64,000 nt of DNA, taken from Caproicibacter sp047777415. GTDB taxonomy: Bacteria; Bacillota; Clostridia; Oscillospirales; Acutalibacteraceae. The first letter of the stretch is position 1, and each line of letters begins with the position of its first letter. The translations under genes and the position numbers were made by a program. The stretch spans positions 992,001 to 1,056,000 of the forward strand of contig JBKEEO010000001.1 in assembly GCA_047777415.1 (NCBI GenBank), written 5' to 3'. The notes beneath the pieces were generated by a model. The model made no database searches. It worked only from the letters and a program-made list of their open reading frames with translations, and had not been told where the DNA came from. Positions 8,342 to 17,354 of this stretch are shown here, one piece after another.

Positions 8342-8527
8342 GTGGCCAAAACTTCAATGAAGGTCAAACAGAGAAGGGAACCAAAATTCTCTACTCGTAA
8401 ATATAACCGTTGCAAAATCTGTGGCAGGCCGCACGCCTATCTTCGCAAATTCGGAATTTGCCGCATTTGCTTTCGGGAGCTTGCCTACAAGGGCGAGATT
8501 CCTGGCGTAAAAAAGGCGAGCTGGTAA
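8342..8527 (+). CDS. rpsN: 30S ribosomal protein S14, type Z
   Basis: The product has 61 residues, the short zinc-binding form. CKICGRPHAYLRKFGICRIC holds both CxxC pairs. It assembles into the 30S head beside S3 and S10. It starts with GTG after AAGGAGG. The zinc-free longer paralogue used under zinc starvation in Bacillus is not in this window. Confidence 0.97.
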   Translation: MAKTSMKVKQRREPKFSTRKYNRCKICGRPHAYLRKFGICRICFRELAYKGEIPGVKKASW

Positions 8528-8543
8528 AGAAGGAGGAGACGGC

Positions 8544-8942
8544 ATGCAGATTACAGATACAATTGCCGATTTGCTTACCCGCATCCGCAATGCGAGTTCT
8601 GCAAAGCATGATTCCGTGGAGATCCCCGCTTCCAACATGAAAAAAGCCATCGTGCAGATTCTGGTGGATGAGGGTTATGTAAAGAACTATACGGTAATAG
8701 AGGACGGCAAACAGGGAATCATCAAAGTGAACCTGAAGTACGGCGAGGGAAAAACCGCCGTTATTAACGGCCTGCGCAGGGTTTCAAAGCCGGGCCTTCG
8801 CATTTATGCTAACGCAGAGAACCTGCCTAGGGTTATGAAGGGCCTGGGCATCGCGATCATCTCTACTTCTAAGGGAATCATGACGGATCGCGAAGCACGC
8901 AAACAAAACGTGGGCGGCGAAGTTCTCGCGTTCATCTGGTAA
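8544..8942 (+). CDS. rpsH: 30S ribosomal protein S8
   Basis: The product has 132 residues: MQITDTIADLLTRIRNASSA at the start and the C-terminal STSKGIMTDREARKQNVGGE signature. S8 is a primary 16S-binding protein and, in E. coli, the repressor of the spc operon. AAGGAGGAG precedes the start. Confidence 0.97.
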   Translation: MQITDTIADLLTRIRNASSAKHDSVEIPASNMKKAIVQILVDEGYVKNYTVIEDGKQGIIKVNLKYGEGKTAVINGLRRVSKPGLRIYANAENLPRVMKGLGIAIISTSKGIMTDREARKQNVGGEVLAFIW

Positions 8943-8958
8943 ATAGGGGGGTGCAGCA

Positions 8959-9507
8959 ATGTCGCGAATTGGAAGAAAACCCATAAATATTCCCGCCGGC
9001 GTCACCGTTTCGGTTGACGGCAGCGTTGTATCGGTGAAGGGTCCGAAGGGTTCTTTAACACAGAAAATCCATCCGAATATTTCGGTAACCGTTGAAGATA
9101 ACTTGATTCATGTGACCCGTCCCAATGATGAAAAAATGAACAAATCCCTGCACGGATTGACCCGTTCACTGATTAACAATATGGTAATCGGTGTAACAGA
9201 AGGGTTTAAGAAGGAATTGGATGTCAACGGTGTGGGCTACCGTGTTCAAAAGCAGGGGAAGAACCTTGTTATGAACCTGGGATTTTCGCATCAGGTGGTT
9301 GTACCGGAAGTGGACGGAATTACGATTGATTGTCCCTCGGCGAACAAGATTGTGATCTCTGGTCCGGATAAACAAAAGGTTGGGCAGTTTGCCGCAGAAG
9401 TGCGCGAGAAACGTCCGCCGGAGCCGTATAAAGGCAAGGGAATCCGCTATACCGATGAACACGTCCGCCGCAAGGAAGGCAAAGCCGGTAAGGGCGCAAA
9501 GAAGTAA
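8959..9507 (+). CDS. rplF: 50S ribosomal protein L6
   Basis: The product has 182 residues in two tandem L6 folds, beginning MSRIGRKPINIPAGVTVSVD and ending with PPEPYKGKGIRYTDEHVRRK. L6 lies near the sarcin-ricin loop and the factor-binding site. GGGGGGTG precedes the start. Confidence 0.97.
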   Translation: MSRIGRKPINIPAGVTVSVDGSVVSVKGPKGSLTQKIHPNISVTVEDNLIHVTRPNDEKMNKSLHGLTRSLINNMVIGVTEGFKKELDVNGVGYRVQKQGKNLVMNLGFSHQVVVPEVDGITIDCPSANKIVISGPDKQKVGQFAAEVREKRPPEPYKGKGIRYTDEHVRRKEGKAGKGAKK

Positions 9508-9525
9508 TGAAGGAGTGAATCATCA

Positions 9526-9885
9526 ATGGTGAAAAAGGCTGACACCAATAAAGCCAGATTGAAACGCCACCGCAGAGTGCGCGGTAAGATTTCGGGCACG
9601 GCCGAGTGCCCGCGCCTGAATGTGTTTCGCTCTACCAAAAACATCTACGCCCAGGTAATTGACGATGTCAAGGGAGTTACGCTTGCCGCGGCTTCCACAC
9701 TGGACAAGGATTTTAATGGTAACGGCGGTAACAAGGAAGCAGCGCGCGAAGTTGGAAAGTTAATTGCGAAACGCGCCATCGCAAAGGGCATTGAGAAGGT
9801 CGTATTTGACCGCGGCGGCTATCTGTATCACGGCCGCGTCAAAGAACTGGCCGAAGGCGCCCGCGAGGGCGGCCTCAAGTTCTGA
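9526..9885 (+). CDS. rplR: 50S ribosomal protein L18
   Basis: The product has 119 residues, with RVRGKISGTAECPRLNVFRS and the C-terminal FDRGGYLYHGRVKELAEGAR signature. It binds 5S rRNA together with L5. AAGGAG precedes the start. Confidence 0.96.
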   Translation: MVKKADTNKARLKRHRRVRGKISGTAECPRLNVFRSTKNIYAQVIDDVKGVTLAAASTLDKDFNGNGGNKEAAREVGKLIAKRAIAKGIEKVVFDRGGYLYHGRVKELAEGAREGGLKF

Positions 9886-9905
9886 AAGAGGAGGAGGAAA
9901 AACTT

Positions 9906-10406
9906 TTGGCTAGAATTGACGCATCACAAACGGAACTGAAAGAACATGTGGTTGCTATCAACCGCGTTTCAAAAACCGTAAAAGGCGGTCGTATTTTCAA
10001 ATTTGCGGCATTGGTCGTAGTAGGCGATGGAAAAGGAACCGTCGGCTTCGGCATCGGCAAGGCGGGAGAAGTCCCGGATGCTATCCGCAAGGGAATTGAG
10101 GACGCAAAGAAAAACATGATTAAGGTTTCCATGCGTGGATCGACCATCCCGCATGAAATTATTGGCGCTTATGGCGCGGGCAGAGTGCTGATGAAACCCG
10201 CTGCACCCGGTACCGGTGTTATTGCCGGCGGCCCGGTTCGTGCAGTTGTAGAGGCTGCGGGTATTCGCGATATTCGTACCAAGGCGCTCCGGTCTAACAA
10301 CCCGTGCAACGTTGTTCGTGCTACGCTTGACGGCCTTAAAAAACTCCGCAATGCAGAGCAGGTCGCTAAGATACGCGGGAAATCGGTCAAGGAATTATTT
10401 GCATAA
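9906..10406 (+). CDS. rpsE: 30S ribosomal protein S5
   Basis: The product has 166 residues, with the double-stranded RNA-binding region RVSKTVKGGRIFKFAALVVV and the GTGVIAGGPVRAVVEAAG signature. It starts with TTG after GAGGAGGA. S5 works with S4 and S12 in decoding accuracy. This is the only TTG start among the spc-region ribosomal genes. Confidence 0.95.
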   Translation: MARIDASQTELKEHVVAINRVSKTVKGGRIFKFAALVVVGDGKGTVGFGIGKAGEVPDAIRKGIEDAKKNMIKVSMRGSTIPHEIIGAYGAGRVLMKPAAPGTGVIAGGPVRAVVEAAGIRDIRTKALRSNNPCNVVRATLDGLKKLRNAEQVAKIRGKSVKELFA

Positions 10407-10420
10407 GGAGGGCGCGCAGG

Positions 10421-10600
10421 ATGGAACAGCTGAAAATTACGCTGGTCAAAAGCTTGATCGGCAGCAAGAAGGACCAGATTGCAACCGCCCGGTCTCTTGG
10501 TCTTACCAGAATCGGCGATACATCAATTCAGCCCGACAATGGTCAGACTAAAGGCAAGGTGCAGAAAATTATCCACCTCATCGAGGTAAGCAAAGCGTAA
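10421..10600 (+). CDS. rpmD: 50S ribosomal protein L30
   Basis: The product has 59 residues and begins MEQLKITLVKSLIGSKKDQI, the L30 pattern. ATARSLGLTRIGD and KIIHLIEVSKA follow. The start ATG at 10421 is preceded by AAGGAGGG. It lies between S5 and L15 as in other bacteria. Confidence 0.95.
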   Translation: MEQLKITLVKSLIGSKKDQIATARSLGLTRIGDTSIQPDNGQTKGKVQKIIHLIEVSKA

Positions 10601-10619
10601 GATAAGGAGGTGCGAATTC

Positions 10620-11060
10620 ATGAAGTTACATGATCTAACTTCGGTACCCGGGTCCAGAAAAGAACCTAAAAGAATCGGAAGAGGAGCCGGTTCAGGGCAG
10701 GGCAAAACCGCTGGCAAGGGCCACAAGGGACAAAAAGCTCGTTCCGGAGGCTCCATTCGTCCGGGCTTTGAGGGCGGCCAGATGCCTTTGCAAAGACGTG
10801 TTCCGAAACGCGGATTCACCAATATCTTTGCCAAAAACATTCAGGCTGTGAATGTTGGCACTCTCAATAAATTTGAGGATGGTGCAACGGTTGACGCGCA
10901 GGCTTTGATTGATGCTGGCATTGTAAAGGATCGCTGCGACGGAATTAAAATTCTTGGAAATGGTAAACTGGACAAAAAGCTGAATGTAAAGGTTTCTGCC
11001 TTCTCAGCATCCGCCAAGCAGAAGATTGAGGCCGCTGGCGGGAAGGCCGAGGTGATCTGA
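10620..11060 (+). CDS. rplO: 50S ribosomal protein L15
   Basis: The product has 146 residues: MKLHDLTSVPGSRKEPKRIG, a Gly/Arg-rich extension (GRGAGSGQGKTAGKGHKGQK), then the globular L15 domain. L15 is a late 50S assembly protein. TAAGGAGG precedes the start. Its stop is followed one base later by the secY start. Confidence 0.96.
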   Translation: MKLHDLTSVPGSRKEPKRIGRGAGSGQGKTAGKGHKGQKARSGGSIRPGFEGGQMPLQRRVPKRGFTNIFAKNIQAVNVGTLNKFEDGATVDAQALIDAGIVKDRCDGIKILGNGKLDKKLNVKVSAFSASAKQKIEAAGGKAEVI

Positions 11061-11061
11061 G

Positions 11062-12396
11062 GTGTTCAAGACCATCAAGAATGCCTGGTCGATTCCAGAT
11101 CTCCGCCGAAAAATGCTTTTCACTCTTTTCATTATTGTCGTATTTCGTTTCGGTGCGGCTATACCTGTGCCGTTTCTGAACACGGAAGCTTTGAAGGGAT
11201 TAATGACGGAAGTAGGTAAGACCGGAACTGCGCTAAGTTATTTGGATATGCTGTCCGGCGGTGCTTTTGCCAATGCGACGCTGTTCGCTATGAGCGTAAC
11301 ACCGTACATCAACAGCTCCATCATTATTCAACTTCTTACTGTTGCAATTCCCGCTCTGGAGAATATGGCAAAAGAAGGAGAGGAAGGCCGCAAGCGCTTG
11401 GGTGCCATTACTCGTTATGTGGCAATCCTGTTGGCGCTGATTCAGGGGACTTCCTACTATTTCTATCTGCGCAACAGTTCTTACCAAGGAACTCCGATTA
11501 CGCAGTACACCACTGGATGGCAGGCAGTGTTTGCCGCATTTGTTATTATCCTGACTTTCACGGCAGGTGCCGCCTTGATGATGTGGCTTGGCGAACAGAT
11601 TAATCAGTTTGGCATAGGAAACGGTATTTCCATCCTGCTGTTTGCCGGCATTGTTGCCAGACTGCCACATACGATTAATACACTAGGTGTCTTCTGGCAG
11701 GCTGCATCCCAGGATCCTACCAGCTTTGGTAAGTACTATTTCCTGGTACCGCTGTTTGTTGTACTGTTCCTGGTTATCGTCTGGGTCATTGTGTTTATGT
11801 ATGACGCAGAACGCCGTATTCCTGTTCAGTATGCAAAACGTGTGGTTGGCCGCAGAATGTATGGCGGGCAGAGCAGCCATATTCCGATTAAAGTCGGTAT
11901 GTCCGGGGTTATGCCGATTATTTTTGCCAGCTCCATCCTCGTCATTCCAAGTACCATTAAGCTGTTCATGGGGGATCGTGTGACAACGGGCTTTTGGAAA
12001 GGCTTTTTTGACGCGTTTTCTACCACGGGATGGCTGTATTCAGTCCTTTATTTCATACTAATCATTCTATTTGCGTATTTTTATATGACAATTCAGTATA
12101 ATCCGATTGAGATGGCCAATAATCTTCGTCAGAGCAATGGTACGATTCCCGGTATTCGTCCAGGCAAATCAACCAGTGATTACATTGCGAAGGTCCTTTC
12201 TAAGGTTACTTTCATCGGTTCGCTTTTCCTTGGATTTATCGCACTGATGCCGATTATTTTCGGTGCCACAACCGGTATGAGCAATCTTTCAATCGGAGGC
12301 ACATCCATCCTGATTTTGGTCGGCGTGGCCTTGGAAACCGTAAAACAAATGGAATCCCAAATGATGATGCGGCATTACAAAGGCTTCCTCGATTGA
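11062..12396 (+). CDS. secY: Preprotein translocase subunit SecY
   Basis: The product has 444 residues with ten predicted membrane segments. The plug and first segment contain RFGAAIPVPFLN. The cytoplasmic loop FMYDAERRIPVQYAKRVVGR and the MANNLRQSNGTIPGIRPGKS segment are SecY hallmarks. SecY forms the protein-conducting channel with SecE and SecG. GTG 11062 begins one base after the rplO stop, so translation is probably coupled. Confidence 0.97.
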   Translation: MFKTIKNAWSIPDLRRKMLFTLFIIVVFRFGAAIPVPFLNTEALKGLMTEVGKTGTALSYLDMLSGGAFANATLFAMSVTPYINSSIIIQLLTVAIPALENMAKEGEEGRKRLGAITRYVAILLALIQGTSYYFYLRNSSYQGTPITQYTTGWQAVFAAFVIILTFTAGAALMMWLGEQINQFGIGNGISILLFAGIVARLPHTINTLGVFWQAASQDPTSFGKYYFLVPLFVVLFLVIVWVIVFMYDAERRIPVQYAKRVVGRRMYGGQSSHIPIKVGMSGVMPIIFASSILVIPSTIKLFMGDRVTTGFWKGFFDAFSTTGWLYSVLYFILIILFAYFYMTIQYNPIEMANNLRQSNGTIPGIRPGKSTSDYIAKVLSKVTFIGSLFLGFIALMPIIFGATTGMSNLSIGGTSILILVGVALETVKQMESQMMMRHYKGFLD

Positions 12397-12413
12397 TGAA
12401 GGAGTGGTTATAG

Positions 12414-13046
12414 ATGAATTTAATTTTTCTCGGTGCACCTGGAGCGGGTAAGGGCACACAGGCGGAAGTTCTTTCCCGTGAAAAGGGGATTCCTGCCATA
12501 TCCACAGGCAATATCATTAGGAGCGCGCTGAAAAGCGGCACTGAAATGGGCCTGCGTGCGAAAGCCTATACGGAAGCCGGCAAGCTGGTTCCGGACGAGA
12601 TTGTCATTGGAATTATCCGTGAGCGCCTTGCGCAGCCGGACTGCAAAAACGGATTTATTTTGGACGGCTTTCCACGCACCATTCCTCAGGCCGAGGCTCT
12701 GGACAAAATGGGCATTGTCATTGACAAAGTCATCGATATTGAGGTTTCAGAAGAAACAATTTTCGCCCGTCTGTCCGGACGCCGTGTCTGCGAAAAGTGC
12801 GGCGCCACCTACCATATTGTGAACAAGAAACCAAAGGTGGAGGGCGTATGTGATCTATGCGGAGGCACCCTGATTCAGCGCAAGGATGACCAGCCGGAAA
12901 CCATTCGGGAACGGCTGAAAGTATATCATGAACAGACGGAACCTTTGAAGGCCTATTACGAGAAACAAGGCAAGCTCCGCGTTGTGAATGGGTCCGAACT
13001 TGTTTCAGAAACAACTCGTGATATCCTTCAAGCAATCGAGGCATGA
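12414..13046 (+). CDS. adk: Adenylate kinase with zinc-binding lid
   Basis: The product has 210 residues. It has the P-loop GAPGAGKGT at residues 7-15, the NMP-binding DGFPRT motif, and a lid with CEKCG and CDLCGG that binds zinc in Gram-positive enzymes. It interconverts ATP, AMP and ADP. Its stop overlaps the map start (ATGA). Its place between secY and map is the usual one in Firmicutes. Confidence 0.97.
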   Translation: MNLIFLGAPGAGKGTQAEVLSREKGIPAISTGNIIRSALKSGTEMGLRAKAYTEAGKLVPDEIVIGIIRERLAQPDCKNGFILDGFPRTIPQAEALDKMGIVIDKVIDIEVSEETIFARLSGRRVCEKCGATYHIVNKKPKVEGVCDLCGGTLIQRKDDQPETIRERLKVYHEQTEPLKAYYEKQGKLRVVNGSELVSETTRDILQAIEA

Positions 13047-13801
13047 TTATGATTGTTCTGAAATCTGAGAGAGAACTTAAGATCATGCGGCAGGCAGGCC
13101 GAATTGCGGCTAAGGCGCTGAAAGCAGCCGGTGCGGCAATCGAGCCGGGCGTATCTACGTGGGAAATCAGCCATGTGGCCCGCCGGACCATTGAGAAGGA
13201 GGGCGCTGTGCCCACGTTTCTCGGGTACGGCGGATATCCCGCGAGTGCTTGTGTATCCGTCAACAATGTAGTCATCCATGGCATACCAACAAAAAAACAG
13301 ATCATCAGGGAGGGCGACATCGTCAGTATTGATGTTGGCGCAACCTTTGAAGGCTTCGTCGGCGACAATGCCTTTACCTTTCCATGCGGCAAAGTCAGCA
13401 CGGAAGCACAAGCCCTGATGGACGCAACGCGCGAGAGCCTGTATGAAGGCATCCGAGCCGCAAAGGCCGGAAATCGGCTTGGCGACATCGGCAGCGCAAT
13501 TCAGAGGTATGTCGAAGCTCGCGGTTACTCGGTGGTACGGGAATTTGTCGGCCACGGAGTAGGCGCGAAGATGCATGAAGATCCCAGTGTTCCCAATTAC
13601 GGCACGCCTGGAAGGGGCGTGCGCCTGTTGCCGGGCATGACCATCGCCATTGAGCCAATGATCAATCAGGGCGTGGCGGGAGTAAAAACGCTGCAGGATG
13701 GTTGGACAACTGTCACCGCGGATGGAAAACTTTCCGCACACTTTGAACATTCCATTGCAATCACCCCGAACGGACCGGTAATTTTAACCCTTCCGGATTA
13801 A
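13043..13801 (+). CDS. map: Methionine aminopeptidase, type I
   Basis: The product has 252 residues. The five metal ligands are visible: two Asp in SIDVGATFEGFVGDNAF, His in FVGHGVGAKMHEDP, Glu in IAIEPMIN and Glu in HFEHSIAIT. It removes the initiator Met from new proteins. ATG 13043 overlaps the adk stop; a second ATG at 13049 is possible. Confidence 0.97.
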   Translation: MIMIVLKSERELKIMRQAGRIAAKALKAAGAAIEPGVSTWEISHVARRTIEKEGAVPTFLGYGGYPASACVSVNNVVIHGIPTKKQIIREGDIVSIDVGATFEGFVGDNAFTFPCGKVSTEAQALMDATRESLYEGIRAAKAGNRLGDIGSAIQRYVEARGYSVVREFVGHGVGAKMHEDPSVPNYGTPGRGVRLLPGMTIAIEPMINQGVAGVKTLQDGWTTVTADGKLSAHFEHSIAITPNGPVILTLPD

Positions 13802-13811
13802 GGAGGATATT

Positions 13812-14099
13812 ATGGAATTTGTCAGAGGACTGGTGGTCCGGTCTGCTGCCGGTCGGGACAAAGGCGGTTTTTTTGTTGTGCTTGAGGCAGACACAAGTTC
13901 TGTTACAATTTGTGACGGGAAACGACGCAGTCTGGAGCACCCGAAGAAGAAAAATCCGAAACATCTTTGTCCCACCAACACGCTGTTGCCCGAAAAATCA
14001 TTGCAAACCAATCGTGAAATTCGCAGGGCCCTTGCCGCTTACCAAGCTGGGGACCGCTTTCCACAAGAGGAGGCATATGTATGTCGAAACAGGACGTAA
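13812..14099 (+). CDS. KOW-domain putative RNA-binding protein
   Basis: The product has 95 residues. The N-terminus MEFVRGLVVRSAAGRDKGGF followed by FFVVLEADTSSVTICDGKRR matches the KOW/L14e-like small proteins that many Clostridia encode between map and infA. The C-terminal half is basic. AAGGAGG lies 8 bases upstream. Its end overlaps infA by 19 bases. The cellular role is not known to me; the position suggests a ribosome- or rRNA-linked function. Confidence 0.8.
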   Translation: MEFVRGLVVRSAAGRDKGGFFVVLEADTSSVTICDGKRRSLEHPKKKNPKHLCPTNTLLPEKSLQTNREIRRALAAYQAGDRFPQEEAYVCRNRT

Positions 14100-14299
14100 T
14101 TGAAACCGAAGGCATCGTAACCGAAGCCCTGCCGAACGCCATGTTTACGGTGGAGCTTCCCAATCACCACACAATACTCGCGCACATTTCCGGCAAATTG
14201 CGGATGAATTTTATCAGGATTCTGCCGGGCGACAAAGTTACCATTGAACTGTCGCCGTATGATTTAACGCGCGGGCGCATTACGTGGCGTTCGAAATAA
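14081..14299 (+). CDS. infA: Translation initiation factor IF-1
   Basis: The product has 72 residues, an S1-like OB fold with VIETEGIVTEALPNAMFTVE and the LRMNFIRILPGDKVTIELSP core. IF-1 occupies the 30S A site during initiation. Its start lies inside the end of the KOW gene, in another frame, with AGAGGAGG upstream. Confidence 0.97.
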   Translation: MSKQDVIETEGIVTEALPNAMFTVELPNHHTILAHISGKLRMNFIRILPGDKVTIELSPYDLTRGRITWRSK

Positions 14300-14327
14300 A
14301 CAAGATCTCTGCAAGGAGGGACCCCAT

Positions 14328-14441
14328 ATGAAAGTCAGACCTTCTGTTAAGAAAATATGCGAGAAATGCAAAGTAATAAAACGCAAGGGCAAGGTCATGG
14401 TGATCTGTGAAAACCCGAAGCATAAACAGCGCCAGGGCTAA
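14328..14441 (+). CDS. rpmJ: 50S ribosomal protein L36
   Basis: The product has 37 residues: MKVRPSVKKICEKCKVIKRK at the start, then a second Cys and a His in ICENPKHKQRQG. This is the zinc-binding (C+) form of L36. GCAAGGAGGG precedes the start. Confidence 0.96.
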   Translation: MKVRPSVKKICEKCKVIKRKGKVMVICENPKHKQRQG

Positions 14442-14476
14442 GGCGCAAACCTTATTAAAATGGAGGTGCAACCAGT

Positions 14477-14845
14477 ATGGCGCGTATAGCAGGTATCGAT
14501 CTGCCAAGGGATAAGCGCATTGAGATTGCTCTAACTTATATATTTGGAATTGGCCGCAAAACGGCTTCTCAGATTTGCGCCGAAACGGGAGTAAACCCAG
14601 ACGTCCGCGTCAGGGATCTTTCGGAAGACGACGCGGCGAAAATCCGGGAATATATTGACCACAACTGCCGCGTGGAAGGAGACCTTCGCCGCGACATTGC
14701 ATTCGATATTAAAAGACTGATTGAAATTGGCTGCTACCGCGGTGTACGTCACCGCAAAGGACTCCCGGTCAGGGGCCAGCGCACAAAGACAAATGCGCGT
14801 ACCCGCAAGGGACCGAGAAAAACCATGGCCAACAAGAAGAAATAA
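14477..14845 (+). CDS. rpsM: 30S ribosomal protein S13
   Basis: The product has 122 residues: MARIAGIDLPRDKRIEIALT, a helix-two-turn-helix with FGIGRKTASQIC, and a basic tail with RGQRTKTNARTRKGPRKT. It contacts P-site tRNA and forms bridge B1. GGAGGTG precedes the start. Confidence 0.97.
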   Translation: MARIAGIDLPRDKRIEIALTYIFGIGRKTASQICAETGVNPDVRVRDLSEDDAAKIREYIDHNCRVEGDLRRDIAFDIKRLIEIGCYRGVRHRKGLPVRGQRTKTNARTRKGPRKTMANKKK

Positions 14846-14864
14846 TCTGGGAGGGATATCATAA

Positions 14865-15278
14865 ATGGCAGCACAGAAAAACGCGGGCGCCAAAAAAGGT
14901 TCCAGCGTACGCAGACGTCGTGAACGTAAGAATATTGACCGTGGCTCTGCCCATATTCAGTCCACATTTAACAATACGATTGTAACTATTACCGACGTTC
15001 AGGGCAACGCGGTTTCCTGGGCAAGCTCCGGCGAACTCGGGTTCAGGGGCTCCAGAAAATCCACTCCTTTTGCTGCGCAGATGGCGGCGGAAACCGCGGC
15101 GAAAGCGGCCATGGAACACGGTATGAAATCGGTTGAAGTATACGTCAAGGGGCCAGGCTCCGGACGTGAGGCAGCCATCCGTGCGCTGCAGAACGCAGGT
15201 CTGGAAGTCAGCATGATTAAAGACGTAACGCCGATTCCTCACAACGGATGCCGTCCGCCGAAGAGAAGACGCGTATAA
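14865..15278 (+). CDS. rpsK: 30S ribosomal protein S11
   Basis: The product has 137 residues, with RGSAHIQSTFNNTIVTITDV and the C-terminal VTPIPHNGCRPPKRRRV signature. It forms part of the mRNA exit platform with S7 and S18. GGGAGGG precedes the start. Confidence 0.97.
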   Translation: MAAQKNAGAKKGSSVRRRRERKNIDRGSAHIQSTFNNTIVTITDVQGNAVSWASSGELGFRGSRKSTPFAAQMAAETAAKAAMEHGMKSVEVYVKGPGSGREAAIRALQNAGLEVSMIKDVTPIPHNGCRPPKRRRV

Positions 15279-15305
15279 CCGATTTTTAGGAGGTGCAACC
15301 AAAAG

Positions 15306-15932
15306 ATGGCAAGATATACAGATTCCGTGTGCAAGCTTTGCCGCAGGGAGGGTCAAAAGCTCTTTTTGAAAGGTGAAAGATGCTACACGGACAAATGCGC
15401 GGTTACGCGCAGAGCTTATGCACCGGGCCAGCACGGCCAGGGGCGCAAGAAAACCTCTGAGTACGGCCTTCAGCTGCGCGCAAAACAAACTGCAAAGCGC
15501 TACTATGGCGTACTGGAATCCCAGTTTTTGAAATATTATGAGATGGCAACCAAAAAGGAAGGCAAAACCGGCGATGAATTGCTCATCCTTCTGGAACGCA
15601 GACTGGATAATGTGGTTTACCGCCTAGGCTGGGCCAGCTCCAGAGCGGAAGCCCGCCAGTTGGTAGTTCACGGTCACTTTACCGTAAACGGCAGGCGCGT
15701 TGACATTCCTTCCTACCTGATTAAGCCTGGAGACGTGCTTTCCATCAAGGAAAACAGCCGCAAGAGCGATAAGATTAAATCAGTTATTGAGGCGAACGCC
15801 TCCCGTCCGGTTCCAAAGTGGCTGGATGTAAACCGCGAAAATTTGGAAGGCAAAATCCTTGCACTGCCCACGCGCGAAGAAATTGACCTTGCAGTTGACG
15901 AAACTCTCATTGTTGAGTTGTACTCCAAGTAA
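15306..15932 (+). CDS. rpsD: 30S ribosomal protein S4, zinc-binding form
   Basis: The product has 208 residues. The N-terminal zinc site has CKLC followed by CYTDKC. The S4 RNA-binding domain includes LERRLDNVVYRLGWASSRAE and ARQLVVHGHFTVNGRRVDIP. S4 nucleates 30S assembly. In B. subtilis rpsD is a separate autoregulated gene, whereas here it stays in the alpha operon. Confidence 0.97.
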   Translation: MARYTDSVCKLCRREGQKLFLKGERCYTDKCAVTRRAYAPGQHGQGRKKTSEYGLQLRAKQTAKRYYGVLESQFLKYYEMATKKEGKTGDELLILLERRLDNVVYRLGWASSRAEARQLVVHGHFTVNGRRVDIPSYLIKPGDVLSIKENSRKSDKIKSVIEANASRPVPKWLDVNRENLEGKILALPTREEIDLAVDETLIVELYSK

Positions 15933-16000
15933 CGTGTTCCGCAGCGCAGGAGCCATCACGGCAGTTAATTTGATCCGCTACAGGTCAAGGAGGGTCGCTA

Positions 16001-16954
16001 ATGATCGAGATTGAGAAGCCTAAAATAGAGACGAATGAATTATCAAGCGACGGTACGTATGGCAAATTTATCGTCGAACCCCTGGAACGCGGGTTCGGTA
16101 CTACGCTGGGGAACAGCCTTCGGCGCGTACTTTTGTCGTCTTTGCCGGGTGTTGCGGTTACTTCCATCAAAATAGACGGAGTACTGCATGAATTTTCCAC
16201 CATTCCCGGCGTGAAAGAGGATGTCACCGAGATTATCCTAAATATCAAGGGACTGACGGCAAAGCTGCACTGCGACGGGCCCAAAACGGTTGAGATTTGC
16301 GCCGAAGGTCCGTGTGAAGTGACGGCCGACTCAATCAAGTGCGACAGCGAGGTGGAAATCCTCAACCCGGACATGCACATTGCAACGCTGGGCGACGGCG
16401 CCAAATTGTACATGGAACTCACTTTGGATAAAGGTCGTGGATATGTATCTGCTGAACAGAATAAGCAGAACATCAGTGCCGGCATTATCGGCGTGCTTCC
16501 GGTGGATTCCATCTACACTCCGGTTTATAAAGTAAATTATAATGTGGATCCAACCCGCGTGGGCCAGAGCATTGACTTCGACAAGCTGACGCTTGAAGTG
16601 TGGACCAATGGGGTCATCAGTGCTCAGGAGGCGGTTTCCCTGGCTGCAAAAGTCCTGACGGAGCACCTGAACTTGTTTGTTGATTTGTCTGACAAAGGCA
16701 GCAACACCGAAATTATGGTGGAAAAGGACGACAAGGATAAGGAAAAAGTGCTGGAGATGACGATTGAGGATTTGGATCTTTCAGTCCGCTCCTTCAACTG
16801 CCTTAAACGCGCCGGAATTAACACGGTTGGTGATATTATCAGCAAGTCTGAAGAAGATATGATGAAGGTTCGCAACCTTGGACGCAAATCTCTTGAAGAG
16901 GTTGTTTGGAAAATGGCCTCTCTCGGTTTCAATCTGCGCAAGGACGACGAATAG
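16001..16954 (+). CDS. rpoA: DNA-directed RNA polymerase subunit alpha
   Basis: The product has 317 residues. The N-terminal dimerisation domain carries EPLERGFGTTLGNSLRRVLL. The C-terminal domain, after a flexible acidic linker near residue 240, has LSVRSFNCLKRAGINTVGDI and MKVRNLGRKSLEEV, which bind UP elements and activators. AAGGAGGG precedes the start. The 69-base gap after rpsD shows no terminator. Confidence 0.98.
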   Translation: MIEIEKPKIETNELSSDGTYGKFIVEPLERGFGTTLGNSLRRVLLSSLPGVAVTSIKIDGVLHEFSTIPGVKEDVTEIILNIKGLTAKLHCDGPKTVEICAEGPCEVTADSIKCDSEVEILNPDMHIATLGDGAKLYMELTLDKGRGYVSAEQNKQNISAGIIGVLPVDSIYTPVYKVNYNVDPTRVGQSIDFDKLTLEVWTNGVISAQEAVSLAAKVLTEHLNLFVDLSDKGSNTEIMVEKDDKDKEKVLEMTIEDLDLSVRSFNCLKRAGINTVGDIISKSEEDMMKVRNLGRKSLEEVVWKMASLGFNLRKDDE

Positions 16955-16991
16955 TCCTTTGCGGAACCTAAGGTAAAGGAGTGATAGTTCG

Positions 16992-17333
16992 ATGCCCGGA
17001 ACCAGAAAGCTCGGAAGAGCCACCGAACACAGGATGGCAATGCTCAGGGCGATGGTAACCTTTCTGTTGGAGAAAGGCAAAATCGAAACAACGGTGACAC
17101 GTGCTAAGGAAGTACGTTCCATGGCGGAAAAGATGATCACCATTGCAAAAGAAGATACTCTTGCCAATAAGCGCATGGTGTATGGTTTTGTTACAAAGGA
17201 AGATGTTGCGCACAAGCTGTTTTCTGAGATTGCGCCCAAATACGCTGACCGCAAAGGCGGATATACGCGCATTACAAAACTCGGACCCCGCCGCGGGGAT
17301 GGAGCAGAAATGGCAATTATCGAACTTCTGTAA
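16992..17333 (+). CDS. rplQ: 50S ribosomal protein L17
   Basis: The product has 113 residues: MPGTRKLGRATEHRMAMLRA and the C-terminal YTRITKLGPRRGDGAEMAII. It is the last gene of the superoperon, and a strong terminator follows at once. The ecfA-ecfA-ecfT-truA-rplM-rpsI genes that often follow rplQ in Firmicutes are absent here. Confidence 0.97.
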   Translation: MPGTRKLGRATEHRMAMLRAMVTFLLEKGKIETTVTRAKEVRSMAEKMITIAKEDTLANKRMVYGFVTKEDVAHKLFSEIAPKYADRKGGYTRITKLGPRRGDGAEMAIIELL

Positions 17334-17354
17334 TATCATATATATTTGTTGTAA

